Shown one piece after another: positions 58,681 through 64,000 of a stretch of 64,000 nucleotides of DNA. The notes beneath the pieces are model-generated. The model was not told the origin of the DNA. It was given only the letters and a program-made list of their open reading frames with translations, and made no database searches. The translations under genes and the position numbers were made by a program. This stretch comes from Basidiobolus meristosporus CBS 931.73 (lineage: Eukaryota; Basidiobolomycota; Basidiobolomycetes; Basidiobolales; Basidiobolaceae). The stretch lies in assembly GCA_002104905.1 (NCBI GenBank), contig MCFE01000140.1, forward strand, positions 1-64,000. Direction: 5' to 3'. Every line of letters starts with the position of its first letter. Positions within the stretch are counted from its first letter, which is position 1.

Positions 58681-60602
58681 TGATAAGGTAAACATACCTC
58701 CCACAGACAAGTTTATTCATATAGCTATTATGATGTACTTATCCATATTTTATCTTATTGGTATTATCCCATTCTTCTTTTGCCCATATTATTAGTATTA
58801 TCTGTTGTGTTGTATTGTGATTATTTTGGGGCTTGTTCTACAATGTAGAGGATAATCAACAATATACAACAACTTCCTGTATGCTAATATTGAAATTGTT
58901 TATTAGGAATTTGATATACCAATATAAGATATAACCTTCACTAATTTCCTCAATCTTGGGCTCAAAATATACTATAGGCAGTGTTTATCACTTCTACAGC
59001 AATGTTCTGACCTTCTGTTGACTGATGAGCATATTTACTCTTATAGTAATTTTTCCTTATTTGAAAGTCACTTTCCTTTCTGAGAAAATATTTCGTAATA
59101 TGGAAATTCTGAACTCTTCTTTAACCTAAAGGGGTGTGTTGTAGAAGTCTCTAAAGGGGTCTTTAGACCTAAAGGGGTGTCTTAAGGGGTGTCTTTAGAG
59201 TAAGTGGGCTTCTTGTAGTGGGCTCTAAAGTGGACTTTACACTAAAGGGGTGCCTAAAGGGGCTTCTCTAGAGTAAAGGGGCTTCTTAGAGGGGACTTTT
59301 CCAACAGAAAAGTGGTAGATTCTTGTAGAACTTAGGTTGGATTCTTGTGAGCTTTGCAGTCTCTTTATTGATGTAGTACTGATCAGAGTCAGAATACTCA
59401 ACAGTGCAAGTGATGCAGGGGAAGTCTTATAACCTTTAAGCTTGTAATTGTAGTGTGGAGATTCTGCAAAGACAGGCTCCCTTTTTATTTTTCAGCTGGG
59501 GAAGTCATATATATGAAAACTCTGAAGGATTATAGTGTATGGGCAATTGCGCAAGCAATACATGTGATACAAAGCAAATAATTTGCAGTAGCGCAGATTG
59601 GACATAGGTGCAGCACCTGTGCAATTTTCACATGATTTAATTGGCTATTTCAAAAGTTACACGCAATCAAAGTCACCATAGTAATCCTGGCAATAAGGCA
59701 TAGTAAATATAATAATTAGACTCTTTTGGTCATAACTCCTTAAGTAATGCTTCAAATGAGCTGCAATCTGAAACATGTGCTGACTACTACAAGTTTGGTA
59801 TGACATAATATTCTTGGGTTGATTGCTTGTCAGGGTCTGGAGCATTTGTCCTTCAAAGTTGGAAATTCTTGATCTTTCACTTCTGTGTTACAAGAGCAAA
59901 AAGCAAAATCAATAAATGAGTGCAATATTGGTTTAGAGATATTGTAGTAATGGAATACTTTCCATTACCGCAGAAGCATGGAAATGATCTCTATATGTAT
60001 CTATATTAGGCACGTACACGCACAAGTAGCAATGACACATTACCTAAGTCTGTGTTACCATCCCTGCCATTTAAGTACCATATATGATATCTCTATGTTG
60101 CACAGGTTTCAGACTACTGCACTCTGATTGGTTGGATGTGCATTGCCTTTTTGAATCTTCCAGGACATACTTGGCATATTTTGAGCTCATTGTGATGTCA
60201 TTAAGAATTCCACTGATGCCTGGGATCATCTAGAATCTTGTCATTAGTAATCACTTGGCAATCAGGAAAAGTATTTAAGTGAAGGCAATGCCTCATCAAT
60301 ATATCATCCCTTCTATCAATAACACTTCTTCCTTACTGATTAGCAGTTAATCACTGCACCTGCCTTTAACAGTTACACCTCAGACCTGCCATCAAGGAGC
60401 TTCCCAGGGTAGTATACAATACACACAGAGGCCTTTGTAGACACTTGGAGCACCTAGGAAGTTAGAGAAGCAGGAGCTTTTACCATAGTGACATATCAAC
60501 AAAGACATCAGCTGTTTAGACCCAGATGTTATTGCACCCATCAGACACCTCACACACCTTGAGTTGTGCAGCTTCTCCCAGGAGTACCTCTACACCACCA
60601 CA
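58681..60602 (+). repeat. LTR-D copy 2, interrupted by LTR-B copy L5
   Basis: Reverse complement of 44,969-45,770: the first 122 bp (TGATAAGGTAAACATACC...) lie before the LTR-B insertion and the rest at 59,973-60,602, ending CTACACCACCACA. It contains the gypsy promoter-like GTATTTAAGTG at about 60,271. Confidence 0.72.
58803..59972 (+). repeat. LTR-B copy L5 (1,170 bp)
   Basis: TGTTGTGTTG ... TCCATTACCGCA, with the AAAGGGG array near 59,120-59,300. Inserted in LTR-D copy 2. Confidence 0.82.
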
Positions 60603-60718
60603 ACAGTTGAGTTGCAAAGTAAGAAGTGTGAAAAAGTGGCTATAGCCAATCAATGTACACAAACATAGGAGGCAATTGAGTGGCTGGGATCAGAAAGTGA
60701 GAAAACTGGCAGGGAACC
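60603..60718 (+). repeat. Plavaka-like subterminal fragment
   Basis: Matches P1 33,510-33,620 (GAGTGTGAAAAAG, CAATCAATGTACACAAACATAGG, GGATCAGAAAGTG, TGGCAGGGAACC). Confidence 0.75.
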
Positions 60719-61020
60719 AAGCTGATCAAGTCTAGGGATTTGTTGCCTACTAAAACTCAAAATGCTGAGAGCAATCTAATCCCAAGTAAATCTTTAATCA
60801 GGTTATTGTTAGAGCCAAACAAAAAAGCTTTGGTCATTGCAGATGATAATACATTTGTGGTGCATCCTATATCAGCTCCCAGGTATATCCTGCAAGTGCT
60901 CATTCAAGTATCAAGAAGCAGAAATTCTGACTAGACTTGAAGTAGCCTTTGCTATTCAGTTAATGAGGATAAGGAACACTGTTCTCAAAGAAAGCAGCAC
61001 TACTTGGCTTACTGTTTAGC
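60719..61020 (+). pseudogene. copia pol fragment (end of integrase region)
   Basis: AAGCTGATCAAGTCTAGGGATTTGTTG corresponds to 38,425-38,455 of the intact element (KLIKSRDVLF). The following 64-codon frame is decayed and no longer clearly comparable. Confidence 0.6.
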
Positions 61021-61319
61021 TTCTCAGTATAAGGATGTTACCTATCAGATCCATATTTTTAGTCAGCAGATCCTTATCAGACAGAAATAAATATAATAAG
61101 TAGGATCTAATTGGGTGATGATGATGCAATCAAATGAGTTACTAGCCACAATCTACATTGGGAAATACAATTGGTCAGCAATTTATCTGCTATATTTATA
61201 TGAGGAGCTGCTGGAACCTAAATAAAAAGAAGTTCAAGCCTTAGTGAATACAATGCTAGCTACATTCCCTATTTCTCTTCAACATGTTTATCAAGATTTG
61301 TAACAGTAGATACCCATAC
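61021..61319. other. short unassigned repeat shared three times
   Basis: A block around GGATCTAATTGGGTGATGATGATGC at 61,098-61,160 occurs on the opposite strand at 62,310-62,370 and again at about 63,945-64,000. Its translation (NWVVMMHSNELL...) is similar in all copies but unrecognised. Confidence 0.5.
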
Positions 61320-62790
61320 CCAGTGGCTGAGCTTCTGTCAACAAAATCCCCATCCTAGTCTAAATCTCCATAACCATCATATTTTTGCCTATTAGCTGCT
61401 CCAGAGTATTATGGTGACATACTTTTGCTGCCTTGTAGATATCTGTAAAATTGCTCAACTGATATAACTTGATTAGATCCACAATTTTGCATAAATTGAC
61501 TTACTATTCCCACTATCACTGCAATATTTGGATGTGTCAATACCATTAGGAGGATCAGGCCACCAATCATTGACTGATATTGAAAGTTTTGGTCAATATA
61601 AGAGCTTTTTCACCCAATTTGGCTGAGATTTGCTCAATATTAGGTAACTGTCCATTAATTGCTGCAGGCTTCCATATTTCCACTTAAAGTGTGTAGGAAT
61701 GTCCTGGATATATGTAGACTGATTCAGCACAGTTTTCTGTGTAGTTTTGTAGAATACAACTTCAATTCAAAGAAAATAGCTCAACTTTCCAAGATTTCTC
61801 ATCTCAAATTTGCCAAAGAGCGCTGACCTAGTCTGCTTAGGAGCCTCCTTGTCACTTATAGCTATTGTTAGGTTGTCCATATAAAGCATCAGGATAGTTA
61901 CTTCCTTTTTAAGTTGTCTCACATATATATTTTGTGATCTGCAGTACAGCAAAGGTACTCAATCTTGTTGTACCATGCTCTAGGTGCCTACTCAAGCTAG
62001 TACAACAATTTTCTCAGCCCATTCACCTTAAAAGAGCTCTTTGCTTGGCAATCCATCTGGCTGCTCCATTTGTATAGTTTCTTGCAGATCACCTTTTAGA
62101 ATAGTGGTTACAATGTCAGTTTGGTGTGGATCCAGACTGTATACAGTTGCCCATGCTAGTATTACAAGTCTTGATATGAGAGTTGTAGAGTAATAGGGAG
62201 TTTGCTAGCATTGTATCCACCAAAACTTGAACTGCATTTTTTTGAGGTTCCAGTGGCTCCTCATATACATTGTGCCAGATCAATTGCTGAGTAATTATAC
62301 ATCCTAATGTAGGTTATGACCAATAATTCATTTGAATGCATCATCACCACCCAATTAGATCCTACTTCCTATATCTATTTTTGTCTGATAAGGCTCTGCT
62401 GATTCATCTGCTGGATAATACTACTGACTTGTTAGATAACATTGATATACTGGTAGGCTGAACATAAGACCAACTGACTTCACTAGAAACTGATCTAACT
62501 TAATCATTCAAGTGGAGATCACAACTTTCTCCCCTACTAAAGCTGAAATGGACTTTGTCTGACATTCTTGAATGAGCAGGTCTATTGTGGCTCAAACTTC
62601 TTTCATGTTTTGTTTCTCAGCAATACAAAGTTCCCAATAGTCAATGCTTCCAGTGATGCAGTCTTATTCAATCTCTGCTTAATCTTTGCTGCACATTGAG
62701 ATACTTTGTCCTGTGCCTCTTGATGTCTTTGTTCCAGCCGCTGATGTCTACCTGGCTGACTGAGTTCATCCTTCTAAGGTATCTCTAAAA
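61320..62790 (-). pseudogene. copia reverse transcriptase region, second family, decayed
   Basis: The minus strand reads KWSSQMDCQAKSSFKVNGLRKLLY-LE-APRAWYNKIE, then RSQNIYVRQLKKEVTILMLYMDNLTIAISDKEAPKQT and FGKFEMRNLGKLSYFL. These are the copia RT blocks EQPDGF...[23 protein letters not shown] and FeMkdLG-l-YFL. It differs enough from the 35,993 element to be another copia lineage. Confidence 0.75.
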
Positions 62791-62849
62791 TTTAGTTTTG
62801 CAAGATTTCATGGAATCCTTGGTTCACATTCATTGACTAAGTAAAATGG

Positions 62850-63790
62850 CAATGGTTGGGTAAAAAGTGCTTGGTCTGTAAACTCATTACATCTCCTAAT
62901 AGCGCCATTTACATGTTTGGTCAGCATTTTTGCAAATAGTCCATTAAACTGCTCAGTAACTCCATTAGTTCTAGGTTAATATGCCAAGGTTTCAGGTGCT
63001 TTATCTGCTGCATTTTCAGGTAAGCTTCTAATGTCATTGCTGTGGAGTTTGCTCCTCAATTGGATAAAATCTCTACAGGGCATCCAAACTTCATAAGGAC
63101 CTCTTGGTAGATGAAACTTGCAACCTCTGGCTCACTGACCACCAGTACAGTTCTAGCAACTGGCCATTTACTGGCATTGTCAATTGCTATTGGGATACAG
63201 CAGTTGCATTTCCTGGTGGTTGGCAATCTTCCAATAAGCTCAATTCCCCAACTCTCAGATGGGCTCACAGGCTCCAAGGAAAAGAGTTAAGCAATTATCT
63301 GTGGTTGGCCTTGATTGATTTGGCAGTTTGGGTATGTTTTCACCATTTTCTCAGATCTAGTTTCATTCTGGACCACCATGCTCTGACTTTGGCATGGCTA
63401 TAGGTTCATTCAATTCCAAGAAGGCCCTATCCATTGTGTAGCTTGTATATCAAATCCAGTTTAGCAAAATACGGGCAATAGGCAATAGGGCTTTCATCAA
63501 CAATTTAGTAAAGTGTTTCATCCTGTACTACAATTTGTTGGCTTCATCCCAGATTATCTTCATGATCTCTTCATCCACCTAATTAGGAGTGGCTTGGTTC
63601 TCCAAGTACTTTGGTGATAGGCTAGGCCAATCTGATTCATGCACCAAGTTGAGTTGTGCGACTTGTTCTAGTTTTGATAAGGCATCAGCAACTGTCTTGT
63701 TTTTTCCAGGGCAGTAGACAATCACCAAGCCAAATTGCTGAATGTATTTACTTCATCTTGTCATTCTTCTGGAGAGTACCTTCTGAGTAA
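62850..63790 (-). pseudogene. Ty3/gypsy RNase H-integrase fragment
   Basis: From the right: VLSRRMTR-SKYIQQFGLVIVYCPGKN-KTVADALSKLEQVAQLNLVHESDWPSLSPKYL (end of RNase H). Then comes integrase with WGIELIGRLPTTRKCNCCIPIAIDNASKWPVARTV and EVASFIYQEVLMKFGCPVEILSN (frame 63,277-63,056), covering the first Asp and the segment before the second Asp of the DDE triad. Several stops. Confidence 0.85.
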
Positions 63791-64000
63791 ATGTTACAAG
63801 TCTTTGCATAAGAGTTGTAGAGGAATAGGAAGTTTGGTTAGTATTGTATTCACTAAAACTTGAACTGATTTTTATTGAGGATCCAGCAGCTCCTTATAGA
63901 CATTTTTGCCAGATCAATTGCTGACTAATTGTATTTCTTAATGTAGGTTGTGGCTGATGACTCATTTGATACATCATCATCACCCAATAAGATTCTACTT
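63791..64000. other. transposon sequence continuing beyond the window
   Basis: Contains the same short block as 61,098-61,160 and 62,310-62,370. No further call possible at the window edge. Confidence 0.4.

Overview
The window looks like nuclear DNA of a filamentous fungus, probably an early-diverging lineage, although the species cannot be named from sequence alone. Signs of this are genes split by many 50-80 nt introns with GTAAGT-type donors, CTAAT/CTAAC-like branch sites and CAG/TAG acceptors; TATA boxes and AATAAA signals; TTAGGG repeats; a nonribosomal peptide synthetase remnant; a fungal-type MLH2 and a nucleostemin-family GTPase; and a dense layer of copia, gypsy, Plavaka-like and piggyBac elements.

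Region 1 (1-5,430) is decayed accessory DNA: an NRPS carrier/thioesterase remnant, a solo copia LTR with a perfect target duplication and a dead piggyBac-type transposase. Region 2 (5,430-27,000) is a CpG-rich gene island. In order it holds a small unknown gene, a BAHD-type acyltransferase, a small secreted protein, succinate-semialdehyde dehydrogenase, an ApaH/Ppn2-like metallophosphatase and an acidic unknown protein. These are followed by a large PH-like/tectonin-propeller/class-3-lipase/PLAT protein, the mismatch-repair gene MLH2, a GNL3/Grn1 ribosome-assembly GTPase, the queuine tRNA-ribosyltransferase QTRT1 and an unknown reading frame. These are ordinary, separately promoted genes rather than a pathway cluster. 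Several contain tiny exons, and two carry single-base frame breaks.

Region 3 (27,040-64,000) is almost entirely transposons, is strongly CpG-poor, and is built as nested insertions. Its most interesting content is a Plavaka/EnSpm-like DNA transposon of about 5.5 kb. One copy (28,256-33,809) is delimited by CCCTA... inverted ends and sits inside the RNase H region of a copia element. It carries a transposase on one strand and, divergently, a second gene for an unrecognised protein of about 630 residues; five decayed copies of this partner gene lie in the window. A second retro-element, seen only as solo LTRs of about 1.2 kb (LTR-B), carries a cluster of AAAGGGG motifs and makes 4-bp target duplications. 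It has landed repeatedly in the partner gene. A nearly complete copia element (35,993-40,669) with a copia/Ty5-style half-tRNA primer site is in turn inserted into one LTR-B copy.

Exon coordinates were worked out by hand from reading-frame continuity and protein family patterns. Family assignments rest on motifs recognised by eye, not on database searches.
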